From Salibacterium qingdaonense (GTDB lineage: Bacteria > Bacillota > Bacilli > Bacillales > Marinococcaceae), in assembly GCF_900114715.1 (NCBI RefSeq), contig NZ_FOTY01000005.1:104646-168645 (forward strand): a DNA stretch of 64,000 nucleotides, written 5' to 3'. Below the pieces are notes generated by a model that did no database searches, was not told where the DNA came from, and worked only from the letters and a program-made list of their open reading frames with translations. Positions 53,339 through 61,378 of this stretch are shown here, in pieces. The position numbers and the translations under genes were made by a program. Position 1 is the first letter of the stretch; every line of letters begins with the position of its first letter.

Positions 53339-54382
53339 TTATTGCACCAGATGACGCTTATGGTGCTGCTTAATTCGATCTTGTGAATAAACGGCATATC
53401 GCAATGTAGTAGTAGACGAGGCGTGGCCTAACATTTCTTGTACGGCCCCAAGTTCAGCCCCATTGTTAATTGTGAGTGTAGCCATGGTATGCCTTAAAAC
53501 GTGCGGGCTGACTTTGTTTTCAAGTCCTGCTGCCCTGGCCACCTTTGCAAGCTCTTGCTGTATCCCACGTCTGGACAGCCGCCCGTGCGGTTTTCGTTCG
53601 CTCACAAACAGCGCTTCATCATCGTCTGTTCGATTCATCAGGTATTTTCTGAGGTAGTATATGGCCTTTGGTGAGAAGTAGACGGTGCGTTCCTTCCCGC
53701 CTTTTCCATACACAAGCGCTGACTGATCCTGTATGTTGACCTGTGACCGGTTCAACGGCTGCACTTCTCCGAGCCGGCACCCCGTGGCGTACAATACTTC
53801 TATCATGGCTCGCCGGCGGTACGTGTCACAGCTTTCCCGGAGCATTTCGAGTTCTTCTATGGTGAGTGCTTTCGGTGCTCGTTTTTCCTTCTTAGGTGCC
53901 TTCACTTTCATTGTCGGGTCCCTCGGTATGAGTTCCTCCCCCGTCAACCAACTGAAAAAGGACTGCAGCACAGATAATTTCGTGCTGATTGTGGCACTTG
54001 CTGCATCTTCAAAGCTGGCTAGATATGCCCTAATGTCTGCAGCAGTAATGTCCTCGGCCCTTCTCTTCACCTGATCAGCAAACATTCTCAGCTGTCTACG
54101 GTACCCGTCCAGCGTGTGATGACTGCAGCCTTCCAGCTTCTTCGTTGCAAGGAACATGTCCATCTTTTCCTGCAGGTCCGGGTGCTTGTCGTACTCTTCA
54201 ACCTTTGTCACATGGTACTTGCTGACGATCTGTGACAACCGCGACTTCGTTTCCTCGACATTAACCGGCACCAGTTCCGAGATGTACGCGACGATGTCGG
54301 AGAGCATCTGCTCCCCTGCAGTTACAGTATTCACTTTCGATTCCCCCGTTGGAAGGATATTTCGCTTTATGGGCAACTGCAT
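53339..54382 (-). CDS. Tyrosine recombinase (XerC/D-like phage integrase)
   Basis: A 347-residue site-specific recombinase. The SAM-like core-binding domain is at about 75-160 (CSHHTLDGYRRQL). The catalytic domain holds Arg in ATGCRLGEV, Lys in VYGKGGKER, HxxR in HVLRHTMAT, His in LGHASSTTT and a Tyr shortly after (RYAVY). It is the likely integrase for the tRNA-Thr site, although it lies 4 kb from it, amid late genes. The ATG at 54382 has no ribosome binding site; instead it overlaps the stop of an upstream leader frame (TGATG), and a terminator-like hairpin directly precedes it. Confidence 0.92.
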   Translation of the reverse strand: MQLPIKRNILPTGESKVNTVTAGEQMLSDIVAYISELVPVNVEETKSRLSQIVSKYHVTKVEEYDKHPDLQEKMDMFLATKKLEGCSHHTLDGYRRQLRMFADQVKRRAEDITAADIRAYLASFEDAASATISTKLSVLQSFFSWLTGEELIPRDPTMKVKAPKKEKRAPKALTIEELEMLRESCDTYRRRAMIEVLYATGCRLGEVQPLNRSQVNIQDQSALVYGKGGKERTVYFSPKAIYYLRKYLMNRTDDDEALFVSERKPHGRLSRRGIQQELAKVARAAGLENKVSPHVLRHTMATLTINNGAELGAVQEMLGHASSTTTLRYAVYSQDRIKQHHKRHLVQ

Positions 54383-54450
54383 CAAAAAGAAGCAGGCACG
54401 CCCAACGGTGCGTTGACGGCCAGATGATCAGTCCGGCCTACCTGCTTCAT
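54382..54450 (-). promoter_or_regulatory. Leader frame and terminator-like hairpin in front of the recombinase
   Basis: On the minus strand ATG at 54450 opens a 22-codon frame (MKQVGRTDHLAVNAPLGVPA...) whose TGA overlaps the recombinase ATG. Within it GAAGCAGG (54448-54441) pairs with CCTGCTTC (54396-54389), followed by TTTTTG. The structure could stop transcription before the recombinase or hide its start, with translation of the leader deciding. The frame is open further upstream to 54588. Confidence 0.5.
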
Positions 54451-54572
54451 ATTGTACAATACCATTCCGGATTTGAGAAGGCAATATGAGAACATTTGTT
54501 TCAATTCAATGTTCCAGAAGGACTCAGGATATTTTTTGTCGAAATTCATTAGTTTGGAAAGGAGGTGAAAGT

Positions 54573-54998
54573 ATGAATTTGTCTGCAAAATTTATCACGG
54601 TAAATCAACTGGAAATAGTGATCAACCAACTAAAAGAAATTGGTGACGATAACGACTTCCAGGTTCTATTGATGACACCGTTTGGTTTTCTCAAGGGAGA
54701 CATTGAAGATATCACCGATAAAGATGGTTTTATGGTTGATAGCCCAGATAATCCCGATGCAATGAGAATAGATCTTTCTTACTTGGTGAAAATGAAAAAT
54801 GACTTTTTGAAGGATCCTGAGAACCAACACATCGAAATAACTAACGACGATGGTACATTGAATCTGGTAAACGTTGAAATTTACAAAGACACCTTTTTAA
54901 ATCCTATTGCGACTTTGCCGCAAATGCTTGTTTTTGTAGACCAGATAATATCGTGCGCGATAGTTCCTCGTGAGAATAATTTTGAGGTACATGAATAG
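54573..54998 (+). CDS. Unknown prophage protein, divergent
   Basis: A 141-residue acidic soluble protein I do not recognise; beta-rich start (FQVLLMTPFGFLKGDIEDIT), an Asp-rich middle (DGFMVDSPDNPDAMRIDLSY) and a helical tail. It has a very strong AAAGGAGGTGA site and its own terminator and is the only plus-strand gene in the visible prophage, so it is transcribed independently of the late genes, a pattern typical of genes expressed in the lysogen. Confidence 0.8.
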   Translation: MNLSAKFITVNQLEIVINQLKEIGDDNDFQVLLMTPFGFLKGDIEDITDKDGFMVDSPDNPDAMRIDLSYLVKMKNDFLKDPENQHIEITNDDGTLNLVNVEIYKDTFLNPIATLPQMLVFVDQIISCAIVPRENNFEVHE

Positions 54999-55019
54999 TC
55001 ACATCAAATGTTATTGTTT

Positions 55020-55047
55020 GAGCCGCCTTCTTCGGGCGGCTTTTTTG
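55020..55047 (+). terminator. Terminator of the divergent prophage gene
   Basis: AGCCGCC-TTCTTC-GGGCGGCT followed by TTTTTG. Confidence 0.9.
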
Positions 55048-55102
55048 AAAAATTCTGCGCATGATATTCATTTATATCACCTCTTTCACTGGAAATGTTT
55101 TA

Positions 55103-56155
55103 TTAATTTATCTGCTGCCTGAGCGTTTTGACTTCTTCTTTCAACCTCTCAATCTCTTTGACCATTGGATACACTACAGCAGCAAACTGTCCTCGTTCCA
55201 TACCCTCGTTTGGACGGAACGTACCGTCAGAATAGCCGCCAATGTATCCGTGTTTTTCAAGGTATCCAATCGCTTGGAATGCCCAGAATCCTTTTCTCAC
55301 GTCTTTGAAGGTCTGCTCCATTTCTTCGTCCTCCTCTCCTTTCACATCTTCTTCCGGTTTTGGCTCCGGCTGCGGTTCTTCGATCTGCGGAATCTCTGCC
55401 GGCAAACAAAAAAGGCCATGGCCGGTCTCCCAGTCAAAGCCTTCATCTTGAATATCTCTGCAATTTTCATGTACAAACTGCCGCGTTTCCTCTCGTGTCG
55501 GGCGTCCGAGTCCATTTTCTTTTCTCCACTGCATCCAGCACGCCAGCATGCCTGTTGCCATCGGTGCTGAGAAGCTTGTTCCCGTCACACCAAATGTATG
55601 CCCGTCGTCTCGCTGTACGTAGATATTGCTGTACGTCACGGCGTCCAAGGCTTCCCCTTGATTGGCGTAGTACGCGCCGGCTCCGCCATTTCCAAGGTGT
55701 AACGCCCCTATTGCAATCGTGAAATCATACGCAGCAGGGTAGCTGACTTGGGCATCATACCCGTCATTTCCTGATCCACAAATCAGAGGTATATCAAGTT
55801 CTTTGTACCGTTCGACGTAAGACGGGACCGTGCTCCCGGAATACCCCGCCATGCTGACGTTGATGAGATCGATGTCGTCCAAGTGATCCAGTACCCACTG
55901 GTGCCCTTCGTCATTGTTTTCCATTACATATATTTGCACACCAGGCGCAAACTCCCGGCAGACGAAGCCAACATTGGTGCTGTGCCCGTGCTCGTCGTAG
56001 TCCTCGACAGGCTCGTGGTACCAATCTTCCATGTTATCCCTTGCATCGCCGCCGGAATCGAGGAGCACGACCTTAACATCATTGCCGATATATCCTGCGT
56101 TATGCCAAACGTCCGCGTTGACTTTTCGGCGTTCCGCATCATTTTCTTTAATCAT
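55103..56155 (-). CDS. Subtilisin-like protease with SLH domain, prophage-encoded
   Basis: A 350-residue S8-family serine protease. The triad is visible: Asp in VVLLDSGGD (about 32), His in DEHGHSTNVG (about 56) and Ser in GVTGTSFSAPMATG (about 197); Asn in CGSGNDG (about 130) fits the oxyanion hole. There is no signal or propeptide, unlike secreted subtilisins. A Pro/Glu-rich linker (about 257-282) leads to a single SLH repeat (FKDVRKGFWAFQAIGYLEKH then GYIGGYSDGTFRPN), then a short coiled coil. It lies among tail-fibre genes, so it may ride on the virion and clear surface-layer protein, or be freed at lysis. Confidence 0.88.
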   Translation of the reverse strand: MIKENDAERRKVNADVWHNAGYIGNDVKVVLLDSGGDARDNMEDWYHEPVEDYDEHGHSTNVGFVCREFAPGVQIYVMENNDEGHQWVLDHLDDIDLINVSMAGYSGSTVPSYVERYKELDIPLICGSGNDGYDAQVSYPAAYDFTIAIGALHLGNGGAGAYYANQGEALDAVTYSNIYVQRDDGHTFGVTGTSFSAPMATGMLACWMQWRKENGLGRPTREETRQFVHENCRDIQDEGFDWETGHGLFCLPAEIPQIEEPQPEPKPEEDVKGEEDEEMEQTFKDVRKGFWAFQAIGYLEKHGYIGGYSDGTFRPNEGMERGQFAAVVYPMVKEIERLKEEVKTLRQQIN

Positions 56156-56201
56156 TTAATCTCTCCTTCCGGCATAAAAAATGCACCCCTTTGGGTGCTG
56201 C

Positions 56202-56351
56202 TTATTTGACGGTATACTGTTCGGAATTGAAGACGCGCCCCATCCACATGCGCCATATGGTCACTTTTTTCTGGCCGGACATGGTCCGGTGTACTGTATG
56301 ATATTTAAACGGGAGCAGTTGCTTCAGGTTCCATTTGATTTTGCTAAACAT
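56202..56351 (-). CDS. Small basic phage protein
   Basis: A 49-residue protein (MFSKIKWNLKQLLPFKYHTV ... RVFNSEQYTVK) with an AGGAGAGG site. Basic and aromatic-rich, no family recognised. It lies between the XkdX-like gene and the protease gene on the same strand. Confidence 0.65.
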   Translation of the reverse strand: MFSKIKWNLKQLLPFKYHTVHRTMSGQKKVTIWRMWMGRVFNSEQYTVK

Positions 56352-56421
56352 AAATAATCCTCTCCTTTTGTTATAAAAATAACGCCAGTTAAGGCGTTTG
56401 ATTTAATGCGCATAAGCCACG

Positions 56422-56559
56422 CTATGCACTAGTTGGATACGCTTCGCCGGTGATTTTTTCATAATCTTGCGATGTTATTGCGCCTAATTCTACGTATCTT
56501 TGTAACTGGTCTTTTCGGCACCAATTCTTGTTATACCAGTCTTTCAGCCGTTCAAACAT
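56422..56559 (-). CDS. xkdX: XkdX-family protein
   Basis: A 45-residue protein (MFERLKDWYNKNWCRKDQLQ then RYVELGAITSQDYEKITGEAY) matching XkdX: WYNK start, then a charged helix and the ITxxxYxxITGExY end. These tiny proteins follow tail-fibre genes in PBSX-like phages; their role is not known. The ATG is right after the stop of the preceding gene. Confidence 0.85.
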   Translation of the reverse strand: MFERLKDWYNKNWCRKDQLQRYVELGAITSQDYEKITGEAYPTSA

Positions 56560-56982
56560 TTACTTCGCCTCCAATTCGGATATTCTTAAATCCATTTCCG
56601 TCATCTGCTGTCCTTGCGACATGTTCTCGATTTCAGCGTCAATCAACGACTGCCCTTGCGATTCATCTTCGTTTTTCGCTATAACTTGCCGGAACGGATG
56701 GTTAATCGGAAAGTTATCAGGCAGCGTCCCGTCCAATACGTACCGCTGATACACACTCCCGAATCCTTCCGGCATACGCTCAATTTCTTTAAATCGCTTC
56801 TGCATATCCGCCGTAACTTCAACTTCCGTAAATTCTACGATGTTGATACGATCGTGTTTTTCGGCCGTTTCCGTCCACCACTGCTTGTCAGGTAACGCCC
56901 ATTTCGTATATTCTTCGCCGTTTTTGGTGTACGTTACTTCGTGAGGATAGAGACGGTATTTACTTCCAACCCGTTGTAACAT
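56560..56982 (-). CDS. Phage tail-associated protein, unknown
   Basis: A 140-residue protein with an N-terminal beta-rich part (YRLYPHEVTYTKNGEEYTKW), a helix (DMQKRFKEIERMPEGF) and a C-terminal coiled coil (about 105-140). In related phages a gene of this kind sits between the fibre gene and xkdX. GGAGG precedes the ATG. No enzymatic motif. Confidence 0.75.
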   Translation of the reverse strand: MLQRVGSKYRLYPHEVTYTKNGEEYTKWALPDKQWWTETAEKHDRINIVEFTEVEVTADMQKRFKEIERMPEGFGSVYQRYVLDGTLPDNFPINHPFRQVIAKNEDESQGQSLIDAEIENMSQGQQMTEMDLRISELEAK

Positions 56983-56998
56983 CGTATTTTCCTCCTTT

Positions 56999-58195
56999 CT
57001 ATTGAACTAGTTCAAGGACAGGGCGCCAACCGGCGCTCGTATTCGAACCGGAAGACGAATACGCCTGGAAGTATGACACTCCCTCGTATCCGCGGCCGAC
57101 GCGGGAGCCAGTATCGTCACTTATTGTTTCTTGACACCAACTCCGCGATCCGTCTCCGTATTCATTCACCGTGATTAAATCTTCGTCGGTAAAATTAGGA
57201 CTCCAATTTTCGGTAGGTTCACTCGCATATTCTGAGTAACTAAAGTTATCTGGCGCTTTGTCGCTGATCGGTAACATCAGTTTGTTCCATTCAGATCCGA
57301 TAGCATCTCTGTCTACATCTTGGTAATTGCACGGGTCATTTTCGGCACCGCGCCACAACCTCACGGCATACTCCAGTCCGTTGATTGTTACGGTTTTGTT
57401 TCCAAAAACCGCACCGGCATTATCTAGATCATCCCAACTCAAATCAAACCTAATCGGCTTTTGCGGACTAAAGGCCGGAGCCCCCGCGATCGAAAATTTG
57501 AGCCACTCTGTATTAGAAAATTGTGACGTTCCTGCTGTAAGACCAACCTCGCTTGCCAACTGCTCGCCAGAAATAAAATCAGATGATGGTACAGCGCCGT
57601 AGTATCCTGCGTCTTTATCACCATCTGAAATAGTACGAGAACCGGGAGAACCGGATGTATCGTCAAGATATTTGGATTGATCTACCGCATATTCGTGCCA
57701 TATTGCGCTTCCGTTTGTATCATCCAAGCAAACGTATGATGTCATTTTTGTACTTCCGTCGTCCATATGCCAAATGCTACCTACGTTATACCCTGCGCTG
57801 GAATCATCTGTTGCAGTAGGTTCTGCTGTGGCGCTGTAGTTGTTCTTTTTCAATCCGTGCGGTGGGTTATCGTTTGTCACATCTTCGGAACTATGCGTAC
57901 TAAATTTCTGCAGTACTTCATTGATGGAAGCAACCAGATCTGACTTTTCATCGGTGTTCAGATTATCCAGGGTGCCTATTTTATTCAGAAGCTCGTTTAT
58001 GGAGGCAACCAGGTTTGTTTTCTGCTCCGTTGAGAGGTTGGCCAAGTCACCGAGTTGTTCTTTTAGGTAAGCGTCATTGTTAATGAGCTGATAAAATAAC
58101 GGGTTCATTACACTGGGATGAACGTCGTCCGTTGTCTCAATCTCTCTCAACTGTTGGTTATATGCTTTCGGATCCTTAATAGGGTGTTCTGCCAT
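56999..58195 (-). CDS. Probable tail fibre / receptor-binding protein
   Basis: A 398-residue protein. Residues about 45-100 hold two repeats of LSTEQKTNLVASINELLNKIG type, a trimeric coiled-coil stalk common in phage fibres. The C-terminal 200 residues are rich in Ser, Asp, Tyr and Trp and end in SNTSAGWRPVLELVQ, the GWRPVLE ending of C-type-lectin-like fibre tips. It probably recognises the host surface. AAAGGAGG precedes the ATG. It is preceded by a putative fibre-attachment gene. Confidence 0.8.
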   Translation of the reverse strand: MAEHPIKDPKAYNQQLREIETTDDVHPSVMNPLFYQLINNDAYLKEQLGDLANLSTEQKTNLVASINELLNKIGTLDNLNTDEKSDLVASINEVLQKFSTHSSEDVTNDNPPHGLKKNNYSATAEPTATDDSSAGYNVGSIWHMDDGSTKMTSYVCLDDTNGSAIWHEYAVDQSKYLDDTSGSPGSRTISDGDKDAGYYGAVPSSDFISGEQLASEVGLTAGTSQFSNTEWLKFSIAGAPAFSPQKPIRFDLSWDDLDNAGAVFGNKTVTINGLEYAVRLWRGAENDPCNYQDVDRDAIGSEWNKLMLPISDKAPDNFSYSEYASEPTENWSPNFTDEDLITVNEYGDGSRSWCQETISDDTGSRVGRGYEGVSYFQAYSSSGSNTSAGWRPVLELVQ

Positions 58196-58207
58196 GCTAT
58201 CCCTCCT

Positions 58208-58591
58208 TTAATGTTCTTCGGTAAGATCGATCTCAATGATGGTGTCTGAATCCTTACCCTTCGGTGAAAAGTTCACGAATACCACAGGGTCCGCGTCCTC
58301 GTCATAGAGAGCAACCGATGATATATTCCGGCCGTTTCCTTCGTCTGCTGAAAGTACCACTTCAATCACGGCGTTGGTTCCGTTAACCGTTACATTCTCA
58401 ATGTCTTTGACCAGGAACTCACCTGCTGCCTGTGTTCCGTCCGGATCCGGATCATTCACATCACCGGTGCTTGAATCGTGTCCGCCGTCTCCCCAGCCGA
58501 CTTGAGCGATTGCAGTCAATGTATCAACGCCGGCAGAGGCTTCAGCGCTTTTCGTTCTTCGGGTGATTGTTACGGCTTTCTTTACCGCCAT
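58208..58591 (-). CDS. Phage tail-fibre-associated protein
   Basis: A 127-residue beta-rich protein (KAVTITRRTKSAEASAGVDT, then VIEVVLSADEGNGRNISSVA and a VNFSPKGKDSDTIIEIDLT end). The VxSxVALYD..GDPVVFVNFSPKxKDxxxxLxI pattern is typical of proteins between baseplate and fibre genes in Firmicute phages. Thirteen bases before the fibre gene. Confidence 0.75.
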   Translation of the reverse strand: MAVKKAVTITRRTKSAEASAGVDTLTAIAQVGWGDGGHDSSTGDVNDPDPDGTQAAGEFLVKDIENVTVNGTNAVIEVVLSADEGNGRNISSVALYDEDADPVVFVNFSPKGKDSDTIIEIDLTEEH

Positions 58592-58652
58592 GCTGCGTCA
58601 CCTTCCTTTCTTTGATCTCGACATGATAGGTTGGTTTGGTATTCACATTCAT
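58542..58652 (-). CDS. Possible small phage protein overlapping its neighbours
   Basis: A 36-residue frame (MNVNTKPTYHVEIKERKVTQ...) starting on an ATGA overlap with the upstream tail gene and preceded by GAGGAGG. It overlaps the next gene by 50 bases. The site and overlap favour translation, but size and content are weak; it could also be a translational bridge to the next gene. Confidence 0.4.
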   Translation of the reverse strand: MNVNTKPTYHVEIKERKVTQHGGKESRNNHPKNEKR

Positions 58653-59467
58653 GCTTCAACCTCCTCTCCATTAATCCTCATCTGGAGACCGTACTCCGTG
58701 GGCGCTCGCTCCCCATCAAATTGATGTACGCCATTAAAAGAAGCGCTCCCGTCAAACTTGAGCGCTTTGGTAATTTGCGTATCCCTTTGTACGTGAAAAC
58801 CGGCTTCATAATTGATCGGCAGAGTATAAGCCTTGGATATTCTCGGAACGATCAAGGTGTTGTATGCAATGATGTCCTGGTATGCCGCTTCAATCGGCAC
58901 ACCGAAATATATCCGAATTCCGTTCTGCACGATACGGCGGATTGATGTTCGAACATTATCTATGGCAGCTGTCGCAAACTGACCGCCTTTGTTTCCGGAA
59001 AACAGATACGTTCCATCGAATTTGGCGGTGCCGTCAAACTTCAGCTGCGGCGTAAAGATATCCGTTTCGTATAGAAGGACGAGCGCTGCCGGTTCGTTGT
59101 CGTATTTCTCGTACCGCCAGCATTCAGCAAGTCCTTTATACGCGTCACCGAGCAAGTTTTCCATGATCTCATTGATGGTCTCAATATCGCCATTGGAGAA
59201 ATTGGCGCTGTCTTTCGTCTTGATCATGTACCGGTACGACTGGTCATCCATGCCATTCCGTTGCTGGCCTACATCCTGCCCGTAGCGATCAAGAACCTTA
59301 CCCTCGGCATTATCGATATCTTGATAATAGACAATAGAATCGCGGGTATCGAACAGTTTCTCCTGTATTTCCTCTCCAACGACAGCCATCAGCTTGGCGA
59401 TGTTGGAGTCCGGACGCTTGCTGTACCGGTCCGTAATCCATGAAAGCATCTTGTCAGCTATTGTCAT
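58649..59467 (-). CDS. XkdU-like phage tail protein
   Basis: A 272-residue protein following the gpJ-type baseplate gene, as XkdU/YmfQ-like (gpI-type) proteins do. N-terminal helical region (AKLMAVVGEEIQEKLFDTRD), DKVLDRYGQDVGQQRNGMDD and RYMIKTKDSANFSNGDIETI are typical of the family; the C-terminal third carries two LKFDGxAxFDGxxxF repeats. Part of the baseplate-fibre connection. ATGA overlap with the preceding gene. Confidence 0.8.
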   Translation of the reverse strand: MTIADKMLSWITDRYSKRPDSNIAKLMAVVGEEIQEKLFDTRDSIVYYQDIDNAEGKVLDRYGQDVGQQRNGMDDQSYRYMIKTKDSANFSNGDIETINEIMENLLGDAYKGLAECWRYEKYDNEPAALVLLYETDIFTPQLKFDGTAKFDGTYLFSGNKGGQFATAAIDNVRTSIRRIVQNGIRIYFGVPIEAAYQDIIAYNTLIVPRISKAYTLPINYEAGFHVQRDTQITKALKFDGSASFNGVHQFDGERAPTEYGLQMRINGEEVEA

Positions 59468-60606
59468 TGAAACACCACCTTGTCCGCGTCCGTGCGCGCG
59501 TACTCACGCTGATTGATCGTGATGTTGTCATACGAGTACGTGGATCCATCTGTCGAGAGCTCGATCGTGATATCTTCTGCGCTGCTGTCTCTGCCGGCTG
59601 ACATGAGTGCCTGGAAGGCGATCACATCTTCTTTGATGCCAAGACCATCATATTCCGTGCCGTCTGCGTCCTGACCGCCAATGTATTCAATGATATTTGC
59701 CCGGATAGCGTCCTGATCTGCACTTCCACTCAGTGTTATATTAACGTAGACATCGACTATATTCGGTCGGGAATAGCCAATCGCTTGATCCCTGCCCTTG
59801 CTGTCCTGCACAGTCACCTGAGTATCACCAAACGACTGGATGCCGCCTGACTTGTAACGCATGATCGTCTCTACAACGTCCTGTTCCGCGCCGCCCCAGA
59901 CGACCGGTTCAATACTTTTGGGTGGAATGCCGTCGGACGTAGTGTTGGTCTCATTTGAGTCCAAATAGACGTCCCGAACGCCCGTAACATCAAGCAGGTT
60001 GAAAACAAGCCGGTTTTCTTCTGATCGAGTGCGGTCCAGTCGTTCCCGGAGTTCCTCGTCGCTTTCCCTATCACGCCCGCCAGACGTAGCTTCCGGGTTG
60101 GTTACACTGTCGATGCCTGGGGATGGATTCACGATTTCTGTGATATCGCCGGCATTAACGTTGCCCTGCTGCCCTCTTTCCGCAGCTTCAATGTCTGCTG
60201 TCACTGTACCGCCCGATGAAATAGTTACGCTTTCTGTAGTCCGAAACCGTATGCTACGGCTCGTTTCAACCACAAAGCCGGAATCAACAACTGTGTCTTC
60301 CTCTCCGGTTATCTCAATGGATCCAGTTGATCGGAGGGGTTGCATTCTTCGGGCGCTCTGCCTTTTGGCATTTCGATTCAATGCAATGCCTTCTGAAGTT
60401 TCAACGAATGCAGCATTGTACGTGTCTTCAAGATCTTGCGCGAAAAGAGACAGAATCCACGCAATGACGCGGAGAAAAATACCGAGGAATTGTTTCGGTG
60501 ACAGGTTTGTGCTCTCGCCCATCTTCTCCTTCGCGCGGTTCTCCAATGACGCCACGATATCCGCATATCGCTTCCTCTTGAAACCATTCTTATCAAGCAT
60601 ACTCAT
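59464..60606 (-). CDS. xkdT: Baseplate J-like protein (XkdT-type)
   Basis: A 380-residue baseplate wedge protein of the gpJ/XkdT type: DLEDTYNAAFVETSEGIALN, RFRTTESVTISSGGTVTADI, GQQGNVNAGDITEIVNPSPG and SGGRDRESDEELRERL are diagnostic. I use ATG 60606 (MSMLDKNGF), with GGAGGTGA upstream. It implies a contractile (myovirus-type) tail. Overlaps its neighbours on both sides by 4 bases. Confidence 0.93.
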   Translation of the reverse strand: MSMLDKNGFKRKRYADIVASLENRAKEKMGESTNLSPKQFLGIFLRVIAWILSLFAQDLEDTYNAAFVETSEGIALNRNAKRQSARRMQPLRSTGSIEITGEEDTVVDSGFVVETSRSIRFRTTESVTISSGGTVTADIEAAERGQQGNVNAGDITEIVNPSPGIDSVTNPEATSGGRDRESDEELRERLDRTRSEENRLVFNLLDVTGVRDVYLDSNETNTTSDGIPPKSIEPVVWGGAEQDVVETIMRYKSGGIQSFGDTQVTVQDSKGRDQAIGYSRPNIVDVYVNITLSGSADQDAIRANIIEYIGGQDADGTEYDGLGIKEDVIAFQALMSAGRDSSAEDITIELSTDGSTYSYDNITINQREYARTDADKVVFQ

Positions 60607-60959
60607 AGGTTCATCACCTCCGTCCCGGTTACTTCTTCTTCTCCCGCATAGCAACGAAAAAAGACGGAAAGCTGTCGCTCGCCGTCCCGCTCAATCTCTA
60701 TGTCTGTTACTGTGGTCACTCGTTCGACTTGCTCAAGCGCGTCATAAAGCGTTTGGGTGACATCATCGTCCGTGACGCCCTTCCCTTGTATCGCTTCGTA
60801 CTCTGTTCCAAAGGAAGGATCAAGAAACCATTCATCCAGCGCTGTTTTTAGTACGGATCGTATATCCTGCAGCAGTTCCTCATCCTCTTCAATCCAGACA
60901 AAATCACCGTTCTCCATCACGAGATCACCGGTTTTTCCGTCGATCTTCAACGCCTTCAT
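60603..60959 (-). CDS. xkdS: DUF2634-type baseplate protein (XkdS-like)
   Basis: A 118-residue gp25-like/DUF2634 protein: DEELLQDIRSVLKTALDEWF, LDPSFGTEYEAIQGKGV and the ending VSVFFRCYAGEE-like part. Component of the baseplate wedge; its place between XkdR- and XkdT-like genes is conserved. Confidence 0.88.
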   Translation of the reverse strand: MKALKIDGKTGDLVMENGDFVWIEEDEELLQDIRSVLKTALDEWFLDPSFGTEYEAIQGKGVTDDDVTQTLYDALEQVERVTTVTDIEIERDGERQLSVFFRCYAGEEEVTGTEVMNL

Positions 60960-61378
60960 TGGATCAGCCCCACAATCACAGCGTCCTCCAAAGCATGATG
61001 CCGGCTGAATTCCGGATCGGCTTCACTGCCTGATATCACGTTATCCAGGGCGCGCTCTGCAAAGACGACATACACGATGTCCCCTTTTTTATATACCGGT
61101 GTGACCTCTCGTTCAATCTCTTCTTCGGTGTACGACAGAGCGTGCTCTGAACTAACCGACGACACGTACTTATCTTTGATGATGAATCGCTGGGAGAGTG
61201 CGTGCGCTTCTAAAATGGGAGGGTAACTTTCAGCTTCCTTCCCCTTCTCTTTGCGCTTGAACAACGGCTGCAGTTCAGCCTTCCCGGCCGCAAAACTCTC
61301 CACTCGGCAAGGCATGGCTGTATGAAGATCCAGCAGGTGAGATGATATAAACTGTTTTAAATAGGAATCTCCACGCAT
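60956..61378 (-). CDS. xkdR: DUF2577-type baseplate protein (XkdR-like)
   Basis: A 140-residue protein with the family's alternating pattern (PCRVESFAAGKAELQPLFKR and KGDIVYVVFAERALDNVIS), followed by RHHALEDAVIVGLI. Such small OB-like proteins sit at the baseplate hub/spike. It overlaps the XkdQ-like gene by one base. Confidence 0.85.
   Translation of the reverse strand: MRGDSYLKQFISSHLLDLHTAMPCRVESFAAGKAELQPLFKRKEKGKEAESYPPILEAHALSQRFIIKDKYVSSVSSEHALSYTEEEIEREVTPVYKKGDIVYVVFAERALDNVISGSEADPEFSRHHALEDAVIVGLIQ

Noticed and set aside
56999..57130. Variable repeat of a diversity-generating retroelement
   Set aside because: No template repeat, reverse transcriptase or adenine-biased pattern is visible in the window; kept only as a low-interest question.
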